Assembly (NCBI RefSeq): GCF_016859285.1
Contig: NC_053404.1
Coordinates: forward strand, 18,821,105-18,885,104
Source: Xiphias gladius
Lineage: Eukaryota; Chordata; Actinopteri; Istiophoriformes; Xiphiidae
Direction: 5' to 3'
DNA: 64,000 nt
Shown here: one piece after another, positions 39,133-50,363 of the stretch
How the letters are laid out: each line of letters begins with the position of its first letter
Position numbering within the stretch: the stretch's first letter is position 1
The notes under the pieces: generated by a model
The model's database searches: none
Seen by the model: the letters and a program-made list of their open reading frames with translations, nothing else
Told to the model about the DNA's origin: nothing
Translations under genes and position numbers: made by a program

Positions 39133-40935
39133 TTAGTCTGGCAGGGGTAGCAGTGTGCACTCAGTCCCAGTGAGAGGTCTGGGGAGCTGACAGATCTCTC
39201 TCCAGCGGTCTTTTTTTGTGTCGTACTCCAACACACTCTTCATGATCACCTCCTGTCCGTCGCGCCATCTTCTCCCTCCGAATACCAGCAGATTCCCCGA
39301 CGGCATGCACGCCATACCATATTTGAAGGAGCCAATGAGAAGCGGTCTGAGGCGTGTCCAGTGGTCTGACAGTGAATCGTATTGCTCTATATCACAGAAA
39401 GGTTCGTACATCCCCAGCAGGGCATAGATGTAGCCATGGGCAGTCGCCAGGCGGTGACTGAACCTGGCGATAGACATGGACGCCCTCTTCTCCCAAACTC
39501 TGCCTTTGAGGTCCCAGTACACGACCTCTTTGCTGCCCTCCCTGTTTCCATCCTGGTTATCACCATGGTTACTGCCATGGATGTTGCCCTGGTTTCCTGG
39601 GAGACCCCCTGACACATAGATGCTATTGTCAAGCACAGTGGATGCGTGGCCGTAAAGAGGGCAAGGCATCGTTGCTCCTCTCCTCCACGCTCCTATGGTC
39701 ATGTCGTAAAACTCAACAGAGGCCACTGAGGTGTGTGTGTCGGTGTCCGGTCGTGTGTGTTGTCCCCCAATGGCATAAATAACATCCTCCACCACACAGC
39801 AGGTGAACTGCGCCCGCCTCTCCAGCATGGACGCCACCTGCTCCCAGCGGTCGAAGCGAGGATCGTACCGCCACGCCTGGTTAGACGTTGCTGTGGTGAC
39901 AGACTTTTTTCCATCCTCGTCTCCCTCCTTCACTTCTTCCCCTCCGATCACAAAGAGGAAACCTCCCACTGAGCACACACAGTGATTTCTCAGTCGCAGC
40001 GGGAGACAGGAACTCAGACACGAAAACTTCTTGCTTCCTGGATCAAACGCCAACACCTGCTGCTCTGGCCAATCGGCACTGGACCCTCCACCCACAAGCA
40101 GCACACGATTGGGCGATGCTCTTAGTGTGGACTGCCTGCTCTGTCTGATTGGCTGAGCTGGACCCATCCTGTGGTACTCCAAAGCTCGAGTCAGCTGACT
40201 TCTGATTAAAGGTGTGGCCATGGCTCTGTGGTTGAGGTTGGCGAGATCAGAAGCGCCGACCAATCCGAAGCGCAGACGACTCAGCAGAAGATTTGATTTC
40301 AGCAGTGGGAGGGGTCCATTCTCGTCCAGCCAGTCAAGAGCCAGCTTTATCAGCTCCGCCTCCTTGACGCCAGGTATCTCGTTGGCGTCAAGCACCGTCA
40401 TCAGTGATTGGATGTTCAACTCGAGGAGATCATCCCTGCTTTCCTGCAGCAATGTCCCCATCTCCATAGCGACGGTTTGATTGGCAGCCTCAAGTGCGTT
40501 TGATAGTGCATGCTGCTCAGCCAGGTTAGCATAGCAGCAGCAGTTCTCAGCGCTTATACCATCAATCAAGAAGCGCTCACATATCAACACAGCCGTTTCA
40601 ACTTGCAGGTACCTGGCTGCTTCCAGGACAACAGAAATTGTGGAGGGTGATATGCTGAGCCAGCCTGAGTACAGGAAGTCCAGAATGGCATCTAAACCCT
40701 CTGGTTTTAGCACCGGGAGGCTAATTGAGCCTGCTAATCTCTCCGCGGTAGTTTCTCCAAACAGAGCTCGAAAATACTCACTGGAGCTGGCTAAAAGGGC
40801 GCGGTGACAGGGAAAGGAGACGCCACCGGCTTCGAGGGCGACATCACACATCTTTCTCTCAGAGCGCAGGCGTTGGAAGCCGGAGAGAAGTCCGGTCCTG
40901 TGGGAGGAACTATAGAGGAAGGAGTAGCTTTCCAT
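39133..40935 (-). CDS. klhl34: klhl34, kelch-like protein 34 (single exon, 600 aa)
   Basis: BTB-BACK-Kelch protein, by family a substrate adaptor for Cullin-3 ubiquitin ligases; its target is unknown. Start chosen at the ATG at 40,935 (MESYSFLYSS). The frame stays open six codons further, but only to a TTG, and the MESYSF start aligns with the SYFLSY start of mammalian KLHL34. BTB about 28-130 (MCDVALEAGGVSFPCHRALL, SSSEYFRALF, ILDFLYSGWL), BACK about 135-245 (ENCCCYANLAEQH, LNIQSLMTVLDANEIPGV), then about six Kelch blades with GG doublets (RVLLVGGGSS, FLFVIGGEE, VIYAIGGQH, IYVSGGLPG, LLVFGGRRW). A low-complexity Asn/Gly/His insert (GNQGNIHGSNHGDN) lies between blades. It is intronless, as in mammals, and convergent with cnksr2; the KLHL34 identity is supported by its place beside CNKSR2. 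Confidence 0.96.
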   Translation of the reverse strand: MESYSFLYSSSHRTGLLSGFQRLRSERKMCDVALEAGGVSFPCHRALLASSSEYFRALFGETTAERLAGSISLPVLKPEGLDAILDFLYSGWLSISPSTISVVLEAARYLQVETAVLICERFLIDGISAENCCCYANLAEQHALSNALEAANQTVAMEMGTLLQESRDDLLELNIQSLMTVLDANEIPGVKEAELIKLALDWLDENGPLPLLKSNLLLSRLRFGLVGASDLANLNHRAMATPLIRSQLTRALEYHRMGPAQPIRQSRQSTLRASPNRVLLVGGGSSADWPEQQVLAFDPGSKKFSCLSSCLPLRLRNHCVCSVGGFLFVIGGEEVKEGDEDGKKSVTTATSNQAWRYDPRFDRWEQVASMLERRAQFTCCVVEDVIYAIGGQHTRPDTDTHTSVASVEFYDMTIGAWRRGATMPCPLYGHASTVLDNSIYVSGGLPGNQGNIHGSNHGDNQDGNREGSKEVVYWDLKGRVWEKRASMSIARFSHRLATAHGYIYALLGMYEPFCDIEQYDSLSDHWTRLRPLLIGSFKYGMACMPSGNLLVFGGRRWRDGQEVIMKSVLEYDTKKDRWREICQLPRPLTGTECTLLPLPD

Positions 40936-42203
40936 CCGAAAGATAGGACGCAAGGAAAGGAGGTGAAAGAACAGATGTTAGAAAGAAGGAAAAAGAGGAT
41001 GAGTAGCAAGTTAAAGAATGAGCTTAGTCAGGAAGTTGCAAGGAAGCAGCCGTGAGACGGAAATGTCAGGAAGAGGAAGAAACATTAAAAGCAGAAAGTA
41101 CAGGAAAAGGAGCAATGAGCGTAATCAAAAAAGAGGAAGCCTTGACAAAAAGAAAATCATTAGACATTAGCAGAAGAGCAGGATAATGAGATGTTAAAAG
41201 CGAGAGGCAGGAAATGAGAGGAAAAGAAAGGAGGGTTAGTTAGAAAAGAGAGTAAAGTGCGTGTCCTTAGTCGAGCTCTCTCCATCTGTGTTTTTGTCCT
41301 GCTCTGTCTGCAGCGACAAGCATGTGATACCATGATAGGAAGGTTACCAACTGCCAATCCTGTGACCCCCCCCCCCCTTCGCCCTTAAACATGGTCCGTC
41401 CCAAAGTCTCCTTTCTCTTTCTGGGATATTACGGCTCTCTTGGTTTTGTGTTTGTCAGCTGCCCTTTTCTCTGAGTCCGGGAGGGAGTATCACCCAAATA
41501 CATGCATCCAAAATACGCACCAACCGGGCAAGCAAGCAGATGCATGGAGAAACACACTGAACACACACACATGCAAAGAGAAGAGGGAGCCTGGCAGGGT
41601 TTTAGAGTCTATCCCGGCGGATGAACTCATCGGTAAATACAGCTGCTGCAGTCTGCGACCAAGATTCTAGGGCACGGTTGCCACGGCGCCTATCTGCGGC
41701 CTCGTCGCCATGGCGACAGGAACAGAAACACAGACACCGCTCGGCAGGTTCGGTGCGAGGTACATATGGGAAGTTTTGCCAAGCTGTCAAAGACGTTACA
41801 AGTGTCGAACGTAGTGCAATAGCGTTTGGTATCAGAGTAAGCCATGCCCTTTTGGGAGGCATTTAACCTTACGATGACCTGCTTCACAATGATGCAGAGG
41901 GATGCCATTATTTTTATGCAGAGAAAGAAGGGGATGGCGTAAGATTTATTTGCAGCATCAGGCCTGTAAGTTGTCCAGTTTGTTGACAGTCGTCTAATTG
42001 ATGTTTTTGCGATTGTCTGTCTGACACACGAACACACACATACATGCACGCACACACGTGCACATCGATACGGAAAACATTGCTTCAGAGCACACTCAGA
42101 AGTTCTTGCAGCTATCTCCGAAAATCACATTTTGTACTGCGTTATGATCATCGTCTCTGAATAGATGCTGGCTCACACTCACGGATCAGAGTGTATTCAT
42201 TTA

Positions 42204-42226
42204 TGCGTGCGTGCGTGCGTGCGTGC
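42204..42226 (+). repeat. (GTGC)n short tandem repeat
   Basis: About five GTGC units in the klhl34-smpx spacer. Confidence 0.85.
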
Positions 42227-43149
42227 CTGCGTGTGTATCTGTGTGTGGGGTTGGGTGCGTTTGTTTTGAGGAAGGGTTACACTGGTTCAAAAATCAGCGC
42301 ACATGCTACTCGCAAAAGAGGAAAACAGACTCACGCCTTTTTTTTTTGCAGCTGCAGAGTGTTTTTAATCTTTCCTACACAATGTCAAATCCCCCCCGTA
42401 CGGTTGTTAAAACACCAGCGGTGTTTATTTCTCGGCTGAATATTCCACTGGGACCTAATGGAGGCTAAACTTAGCTACAGCTGCTCCGTGTGTGTGTTTG
42501 TGTGCAGGAGGACATGTGATGTGATGATGGATATGTGCTGTATTAAGGGAGAGGTGTGTGGGGGATGGCGGAGGGGGGTGATCTCATGTGTGTGCTTCAA
42601 CGTAGCATTCCTCCCTGAAACAGATGGAGTTGGAGGTTTAAGTCAGGAGTCGAAGTGACTCCGTGCACAGAGGTGCCCCTGACTCGTACCTAAAGCCCAG
42701 TAATACCCATTATATATATGCACATAATACAAGAATATTACAGTTAGAGATATCAAGAACTGCAAGTAGCATAAAAACTAACTCTAAAAAACTCTCCAAG
42801 CTACATTTTCCATCACAGTAAAAATAAAGCTTTAATTAGTTTTTTGTCAGATTTTTCAGGTTATTTGATTTTGCCTTAAGTGATTTTTTTTTTTTTTTTT
42901 AATCAGTGCATGAATTATGTCTTGCTCTCTTTACTGTCAGTCTCCTGACACCCACAGCAAAAAAGAGAGTCCCTGCCGCGAAGTAATCCATTTTAATCTG
43001 TGTCACCAAAAAAAACTTTGCTGTCGTGTCCTGTTGTCTCATTTGGGGTGTCATTGTCAGCTGATGCAGCTGTCAACTTCGGCAGCGAGATGATTTTTTT
43101 CTTTTTAAAATGACAAGGATACAAGACAAAGAGTCTGTGGTCGTGTTAT

Positions 43150-43955
43150 TGAGCCGGCTGTGAGGCTATGCTTAGGCACAGCAGTGCCGTGAGCTAAATG
43201 TTAATGTCAGCATGTTAACGTGCTGATGTTTAACAGGTTGAATGTTTACCGGGCTCAATATCTCGTTTAGTATTTTAGCATGCTAACATTGCCTAGTTGG
43301 CGCTAAACTCAAAGTCTAGAGGAAGCTGGTCAAAATGTCATTCGTTTGGCAGGTGTTTGGCCAGAAACCGAAGTATTGGACAAATTAAAATTTTGATCAG
43401 ATGGTGGTGCTAAACAAAGTCAGAGGTCCATCGAAGTTATTACAATTCATCCTGAGGGGAACGTAAATGTCTGTATCAAATTTCAAGACAATCCATGCGA
43501 TAGTCAAGACACAAATGTGAACCTCGTGAAAAAGTGATTGGGATTCATCATTTGGAAACCATGCATGTCTGTACAAAAATTTGCTTCAATCCATCACATA
43601 GATGTTCAGATATTTCACTGGATAAACAAAAGTTTGGAACTGCTGGTGGTGCTGCAGGAGAATCATCCTCTGGGGAGCACGAATGTCTACAGCAAGCGTT
43701 ACGGCGATCCATCCAGTAGCTGGCGGGACATTTCACTCAAAACCACAAATGAGGAACCCCTTGGTGGCGGTAGAGGGGAAAGCTAGGGGGTTACGAAAGT
43801 CAGTAGGATTTATCCCGTGGAGACGACAAATGTCTGTACAAAATTTCATCGCAGTCCTTCCAGTAGTGGAGATATTTCAGTCTGGACCAAAGCGGTGGAC
43901 GGAATGACCAACCAAACATTGCTATCCCAAGAGCCACAGTGCTAGAATGGCTAAA
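43150..43955 (+). mobile_element. Interspersed repeat family C, large copy
   Basis: About 800 bp beginning ggctatgcttaggcacagcagtgc and ending agagccacagtgctagaatggct. Contains two internal versions of the module attcatcctgaggggaacgtaaatgtctgtatcaaatttcaagacaatccat. Non-coding; short open frames here are incidental. Confidence 0.7.
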
Positions 43956-44373
43956 AGAAATTCTACATACATAGAACAAGTATTTCAAAATGAATTTTTT
44001 TTTTTTTTAAAGACAAAAGATACTAATATTTCACTCTAAAAGACACCAGTATTCTAAGTTACTGTAATAGCATATGTAGCCAGGAATGAATAGCAATGGT
44101 TGGACTTTTTAGAACCATCTTGATTTATTGCAGTATTTTCCCGAAGATATCCATCATGCATAACCCTTAAACAACAATATTTCCCCCCTAAAAAGTAGCA
44201 CAATTGAACCTACATCCCACAAATTGTGAAAAACAGAAAGGAATAATTTAATAGAAAGCATCAGTATAAATCAGTGTTGAATCGTTGGAGTTTTGACAGT
44301 ATGGAAAAGAGTTGGTCATCACAGAGTTAGATGGGAAACCACAGCTGATTATGTTGGTTGTCATTCAAAGCAT

Positions 44374-44775
44374 AGAATTTCCCTTTATTGCAATTCAAGT
44401 CAGTACTTCCAAAAGTCCCAAAGTACAGGGGAGTCCCAGCTACAGCAAAAAAACAAGTTCTTCATCTATGCAATACATACTTTTTTTAATATAAATTATG
44501 GTTTAAATTTGGATTCAGTCAGAAAACAGCATCAACTGAAATGGTAGGATAAACAGTGCTGATTGAAAGAGAGCCTATGGATGCCTGCTCCCTGGTGTTA
44601 GTAGAAGTTAAATGTTGGACATTTTCTGCAGACCTTGGCTTGACAGAAAGCTGTTTGTGTCTCCGAACATGCTGGGATTAGCTTAAAGTTTGCTTGTCTT
44701 CAGTGGCGGTGGCCAAGTCTGTGTCTATGAAGATTATCTGGCTCCCTCTCCGCCTGGCCGGCTGGGGGATCCTGG
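44374..44775 (-). ncRNA. smpx: probable smpx 3'UTR terminal exon (or unknown coding exon)
   Basis: On the minus strand a strong acceptor, ctttttcctccag, sits at 44,776. It is followed by an open stretch reading IPQPARRRGSQIIFIDTDLA then TATEDKQTLS and a stop at 44,678. AATAAA (minus) occurs at 44,384-44,389. Just after the smpx stop codon a donor tcg|gtaggt is present (about 48,213), so this may be the spliced 3'UTR exon, as mammalian SMPX is reported to have a non-coding last exon. The peptide looks unusually well formed for chance, so a coding exon of an unrecognised gene cannot be excluded. Confidence 0.35.
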
Positions 44776-47700
44776 AGGAAAAAGACAGATAAAGACACTG
44801 TGAGGGATTTCTGCTATCAGCGGTCTCAGAGCTGCTGACCCCTGAGAGGCAGATGGACCGCAAGGAGAGGGCCAGGTCGCTGCATTCAAACGTGCCCACT
44901 GTGAGGAAATATAAGAACTGGCTGATCTATCACCCGCTTTCTCTCCGACACTTATATGTTCCTTGACCTTCTTCCATTCCAGTTTCTCTCTGCGGCTTGA
45001 TCTCCCTCGCGGATACCCTTATTTTCCGCTAATTTCCAATCTCCAAGAGTCCAGGTTTAGTCAGGCGTCCATTCTCGGAGGCGGACTTCAAGTTAAACGC
45101 CAAGCGATGTTACATTGAAGTCCAGTTGAAAAGAGAAGAGTTTCAGAACGCAGCTAAAGCAAAGCAGTGAGCTGAATAAACACATTCCCATGCTAATTTT
45201 AAATGCTAGTTAGCTTGGCTGACCCACGAAATTTGAAGCGGTTATGCTAGCCTCAGCTCACAGCAAGGAAGTCATTGCCTGTTGTATCTCAGTTTTATTT
45301 TTGGTTTTGTCTTAAACATTTAAGTTTTTCAGCTAAGGTGATTATTTATTTATTTATTTATTTTTTTAAAAAGCAGCTTTTAGCTCAAACATTAGCTTTG
45401 TACAACTGCGTACTGATAGTAAAAAAAGTATGTAAGGCTATCTGCTAACTTTCATCCCTTAATGTGGTTGCAGTTAGTGTACAAGAAATTGTTGTGGTTT
45501 TTCTTTTGGTACTAACTGAAAAGTGATATGCTACATGGCCAAAAGTATGCGGACACCCATATTCACATGCGTATGTGTGTTGACGTCCAAGGTCCGGGGC
45601 TCCTGTTTTTTTGCTAGAGCCCACTCGTTAAACTTCCCAAGAGAAAGCCAAATGTTTGTTTTTTAATATTCAGCACTTTATTTTCTGCTTTCTGAGAGCT
45701 AACTTTTCTTAGCATTTTTATACAGCTGGGAGATGCGCCTCTACTTTCTCTGTGCGTTGCATTGCAGGGCAAATGTTGTCCATCAAAACGACACTCGGAA
45801 ATCAGTCGGATTTAGTATCCTGCTGCTTACATTTTTGTCGCAATTATGTTACGTTCCCGATGTAAATGCATACCCTGACCCTGCACAGAAATAGCATGTA
45901 GTAAATCTGTCTTTTTCCAGCGCAGCTCCGCCTCAGAGAAATGTGTTTATAACTAACTGGAAACAGCTTCTGCTCCTTTCTTTCCATCCCTCTCTCTCTC
46001 TCTCATTTATCTCCTACACAGCACACCCACATGGTTTGGGCAGGGCAGAGCAGCCACAGTGTTTGGATATTGTGGTTTCTGTGTCCCGCTGATAAAGTCA
46101 CAGCACAGACTGCCCCTCACACATGCACTTTTTATAAAACAAACACACACACTCTCCAGTGAGGTATAAATATAGAGCCTGACTCAACCCCCTTCCCGCC
46201 CACACACAGAGGTGTCAACACTCGCGCCGCTCGACACAAACAAAGGCCGAGCGGCCCACACTGACTCCCTGTGGTGAGCCCCAGCCACTGCATGTAATTA
46301 TTGTGGAGACAAGTCTCACTAATAACTTCCAGGATCTGTCTCTCTTCCTTTTTTCACACTGTTAAAGAAACACAATGTTTTAATTATGTTTACATTATTG
46401 CATAATTCACTTAATATGCATCCCATATGTTTTGAGAATGAATTCACTATGGTGTGGGGAAGACAATTGCGTCTGATGAATGGACACTTTATCTTTTATA
46501 TTTATGGTACTTTGTGTATTTTAATATACATAAACATATGCATATGGTGGCTTTATTATTAGTATATGGTGTCGAATGTTGTCCGGTCTGTCCTATTGCA
46601 CTATGAGCCCATCAAGGAAAGTTCCAAACAGTGGTTATTGTACTGGCAGTAAAGTTAACTCAACAGAATCTGAACAAAGATCATTTATATTTTGTTGAGA
46701 AATTATTATCACCATGTAATAATTTAGTTCGAGCACAAAAAAAAAATTTCTATTTTGCGACACAAAGTGTGTAAAACTAAATGACAAACAGGCAAATAAA
46801 CTTAATAATATTACCGCCTCTAAGTATAATTTATGTATTTTCAAAAATCTGAATTTAGGCACAAATATAACTCCATAAAAAACCTGGACAAATTAAACCA
46901 TAAATCAAAGCTCTACCGAATTGGGAAATAAACATACTTTCTCACATACCCATTACGGTATCAAGCAAACAGATAGTTTTGGTTTATTTTCCCAGGTTTT
47001 TCTGGAGCTATATTGGTGCCTTCATTTGAACACAGGGAAATGTTTTTCGCAAGAATATCAATCATACTGTTTAGAGATTATTATCAAGCAAAGAATAATG
47101 AATGCTACCCGTGTTACGTTTGTTATCAGTATCATGAGGGGTAATCGCTATCGAACGCATCTGACGAGTCGCAAAATGTTGACAGCGAACTCAGCGGCCG
47201 TTGGCGCGGAAAACAGTCCTTTGATCAAGCAACAGAGGGGGGCAGCGTTGCAGGGGGGGCCCGTTTCAGTGTTGCCAGACTTGACTCCCGAAAAGTATCC
47301 CATTCAGAGCCTGAAACCTGCCCAATCATCGTAAAAGTCGTCCAATTTAGTCCAATTTTCATTTAGGAGAGGGGTTCCTTGTCCGTCCCATATACATACA
47401 CACGCAGGTATATTGAATATGAGCTTATAAATGAGTATTATTAAACTATTTTTTTCCACAAAGTCTTTTCGTTAAAAGGCTTCACTTATATTAACAGATG
47501 CCAACTTTTACAACTTATTGTTTTTGTTTGCCCTACGTTTGTAAAGTATAAATGTTAAAATGAAGTATGCCAAATTACTGGCTGTAAGGAGCATGGGAAA
47601 TAATGGAAATGCTGTCGGTGTTTCGATTTGCGTTCAACAGTACAATACCCCCCCCCCCGACAGCGATACAGTTATTTGCTGTTTTCATTCTCAGGGACTG

Positions 47701-48220
47701 GATTTGCATCATTCACAAAGAACCAGTGACTCGGTTTGTAAACTCATCTCTGTGCTACCTTACTCTAGTTTGGTTCTGCTTTGCATCTGTTGCTTGGGAC
47801 TCTTCGAGCGCGCTCTGCCCCGCACTGCGCTCAAAAGAGCTGCTTCAGATATTTCCAAATAAGCCGTTATCACAAGGGATCAGTGGTAGATATGGCTGGT
47901 GTCAATACAAATATTATATATATTTAGAGTTCAAATAATGATTACAGCAAATATACAAATAATCAGTTGATTACAGCCCCCTCGCAAATCCTACGTGTGA
48001 CGTGTGTAATGTTCAATGTTAAACTAAAAAGTACTTAACAAACAACACGAAAATAGTAATAAACTTTATAATACACTTTATAAAGTTCCTATTTTGGATT
48101 CAAATTCTTCATATTTTAACCTTATGTTCTGTTTGATTCTGTCTGAGGTCTTTAACAGCTCAAAAACTTGACCTGGTTTCAACCAGGGCGTTCATTCGAC
48201 TATGAGCACCTACCGACATG
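44776..48220 (-). other. Likely smpx 3' intron / intergenic
   Basis: A 3.4-kb AT-rich stretch with a Tc-like terminal repeat fragment at about 45,528-45,575 and a (TTTA)n run at 45,347-45,369. ORFs at 46.9-47.3 and 47.6-47.9 kb (+) have no recognisable domain. No further exon is identified. Confidence 0.6.
45528..45575 (+). mobile_element. Tc-like terminal repeat fragment (family E)
   Basis: atgctacatggccaaaagtatgcggacacccatatt, opposite in orientation to the fragment at 35.7 kb. No internal or coding part is recognisable. Confidence 0.45.
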
Positions 48221-48370
48221 TTAATCCTTGGTGACCCATCGTAGTTCACTCTTGACGTTCTGCAGCTCTGACAGGTTAACGGGGGGCCCGGGCAGTTTCA
48301 CCGCGCCCGGCAACGCCTTCTTCTCCTCCGGCGTCTGGGCTGCAGCGCTGGGCTGGTCTGGTGAATGAGC
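48221..48370 (-). CDS. smpx: smpx coding exon 3 (C-terminal)
   Basis: 150 nt on the minus strand after a ttttttcctcag acceptor: 49 codons plus TAA. It encodes [37 protein letters not shown] and [12 protein letters not shown], the most conserved part of the protein. A gtaggt donor about 8 nt after the stop suggests a spliced 3'UTR. Confidence 0.96.
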   Translation of the reverse strand, partial: AHSPDQPSAAAQTPEEKKALPGAVKLPGPPVNLSELQNVKSELRWVTKD

Positions 48371-50129
48371 CTGAGGAAAAAAAAATAAATAAATAACAGG
48401 AACAGTAGTTGAAATTTGGTGGGATTCATTGAACAAAATAAATTTTTCGATAATAGCTTCACGGATCTTCAAATCCCCAACCTCACCCCATTTTCTTTGC
48501 GTTGAATATCCTATTATATATACTGTGTGTGTTTTTGTGTGCAGTGTTTCTTTAACTACTTGAAAAATGTATCATTCAGTTACAGTTACTTCAAAACTGT
48601 AATTTTAGGGTTTACTCACTATCAAATTACTAGCTGCTAGCGCTAGCTTTGCACTGTTCTGACCTACAATGCCAAAATAGACTAACTATACATGATTTTT
48701 TGACATTTATTTTGCCTTTATATATTATTATTATGCCATTGAAGTGTACAACTCTAGAGAAAATATAATGTAAAGTCTGCAAAACTACAAAACGGAGCTG
48801 AAAAAAAAAAAAACATACTGTGAGCTGGCTGGGGAGTTAGCCACAGTTAGCCTTAGCCTTAGGCTAGCATCACCTGCATGTTATGTTCCAACCAAATCCT
48901 TAGGTAATTTAAGTATTTTAGGTAAGTCAAAAATTTCTTTCAAACCCAGCGCGCTACAAGAAAGAATACTTTGCTAGTATTTTAATCAACAAAAAACATT
49001 ACGTTAACTCTACTTAAAGTCTTGCGCAGAGGAACTTAATGATTCTCCTTAATACATTCATGAAAATATTACAAGCCAAGTTTAGCTGTAACCAACATCT
49101 CAGGCGCCACCTAGGAGGTTTGAAGCTTTTTCATTTCCTTCGCCTTTGATATTGTAAAAAGCAAGCGCGTAAAATAATCTGCCTAAAAAAAGAGATCAAA
49201 GAGCTGAAGACACGACGTCACGTGCGGGCTAGCGTCTTCTCCGCTCTCCATCATATTCTAAGATACATCAGCATCCACGGTAGCGGTTGTTGAGATTAAA
49301 GCCTTTGTGAAGTTTGGCAAAGTTAACTTATTTGTGGGCATCTCCCACGAAAAATTCCCCAGCGTGGCACCACAGGTACTTATGTCACCATAACTTCGGT
49401 TTGTCCACGTCCATAAACCTTTTTTTTTTCTTTTTCTTTTTTCTGCTGTAATCTCTGCTGTCTAACAAATTCTGCAGTGTTCAGTCCTCTGTGTGTCCTG
49501 CTGTTATCGCAGACATGTCTGAGCTACCCAATCACGGACCCACCCCTTTTGGTGACGCTTTACCCATGAACATTGCGCAAAAAGACGTACTGTAATATAT
49601 TGATAGATCATCGTTATAAATGTTAACGGGGTTTTGAATGAGGTTTGCTTACTTCTGGAACAGAACCTGGAAGTTCCGGTCTCACATCGGCTCTCTGTGA
49701 GTAAAGCGTGGTGATGAAAATGAAGAAGCACATAGCGGTACACATTTGTGTCTTGTGGGACAATGCAAGCCCAGGATATTACACTCAGGTTACTTTTACA
49801 TTATGTCATGTATTTGTGATTAAAGGGGAAACAAAGTGAAAGACCCCAAAGTTTAGGAAATGTGCTTCTGGTTCGCACACACAAACTGTTATTTTTCCAT
49901 GTCAGATTTTACAAAGCTTACAGATACCTGCAAGTACATGTTTTCATTCACTTACCTTGCATGTGTGTTTGTCTGTGTGTGTCTCCTGTGTTGTCTTACC
50001 TCCTCCGCGTCTACTGTCTCCTCTCTCCTCTTGACAGGATGTCCCGCCCCTGGACGCAAAGCTCCCATCGGGATGTTCAAATTAGCCTGACGGACATCGA
50101 GAACGGCTAATGAGACACTTTCATCGATT

Positions 50130-50223
<94 letters not shown>

Positions 50224-50332
50224 CTTCTGGTGTTTCCTCAAAACCACTTGTTTTGATTACGATGGATATCATCATGTCCCTAAAAGAGACCTGTTTCTTT
50301 ATGAAAATCGGGACACATAAAACTCACACACT

Positions 50333-50363
<31 letters not shown>

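Larger units (their letters stand above)
40936..44677. other. Intergenic region between klhl34 and the smpx 3' end
   Basis: Upstream (promoter side) of klhl34. The first 300 nt are purine-rich on the plus strand (GAAGGAAAAAGAGG-type). A (GTGC)n run lies at 42,204-42,226 and a large fish-type interspersed repeat at about 43,150-43,955. No TATA box or CpG island stands out next to the klhl34 start. No further coding sequence recognised. Confidence 0.65.

Noticed and set aside
40936..40953. Six-codon N-terminal extension of klhl34
   Set aside because: The upstream codon is TTG, not ATG. The ATG at 40,935 aligns with the family start.
46921..47334. 137-codon plus-strand ORF
   Set aside because: No known domain, no Kozak or splice context, inside the presumed smpx 3' intron.
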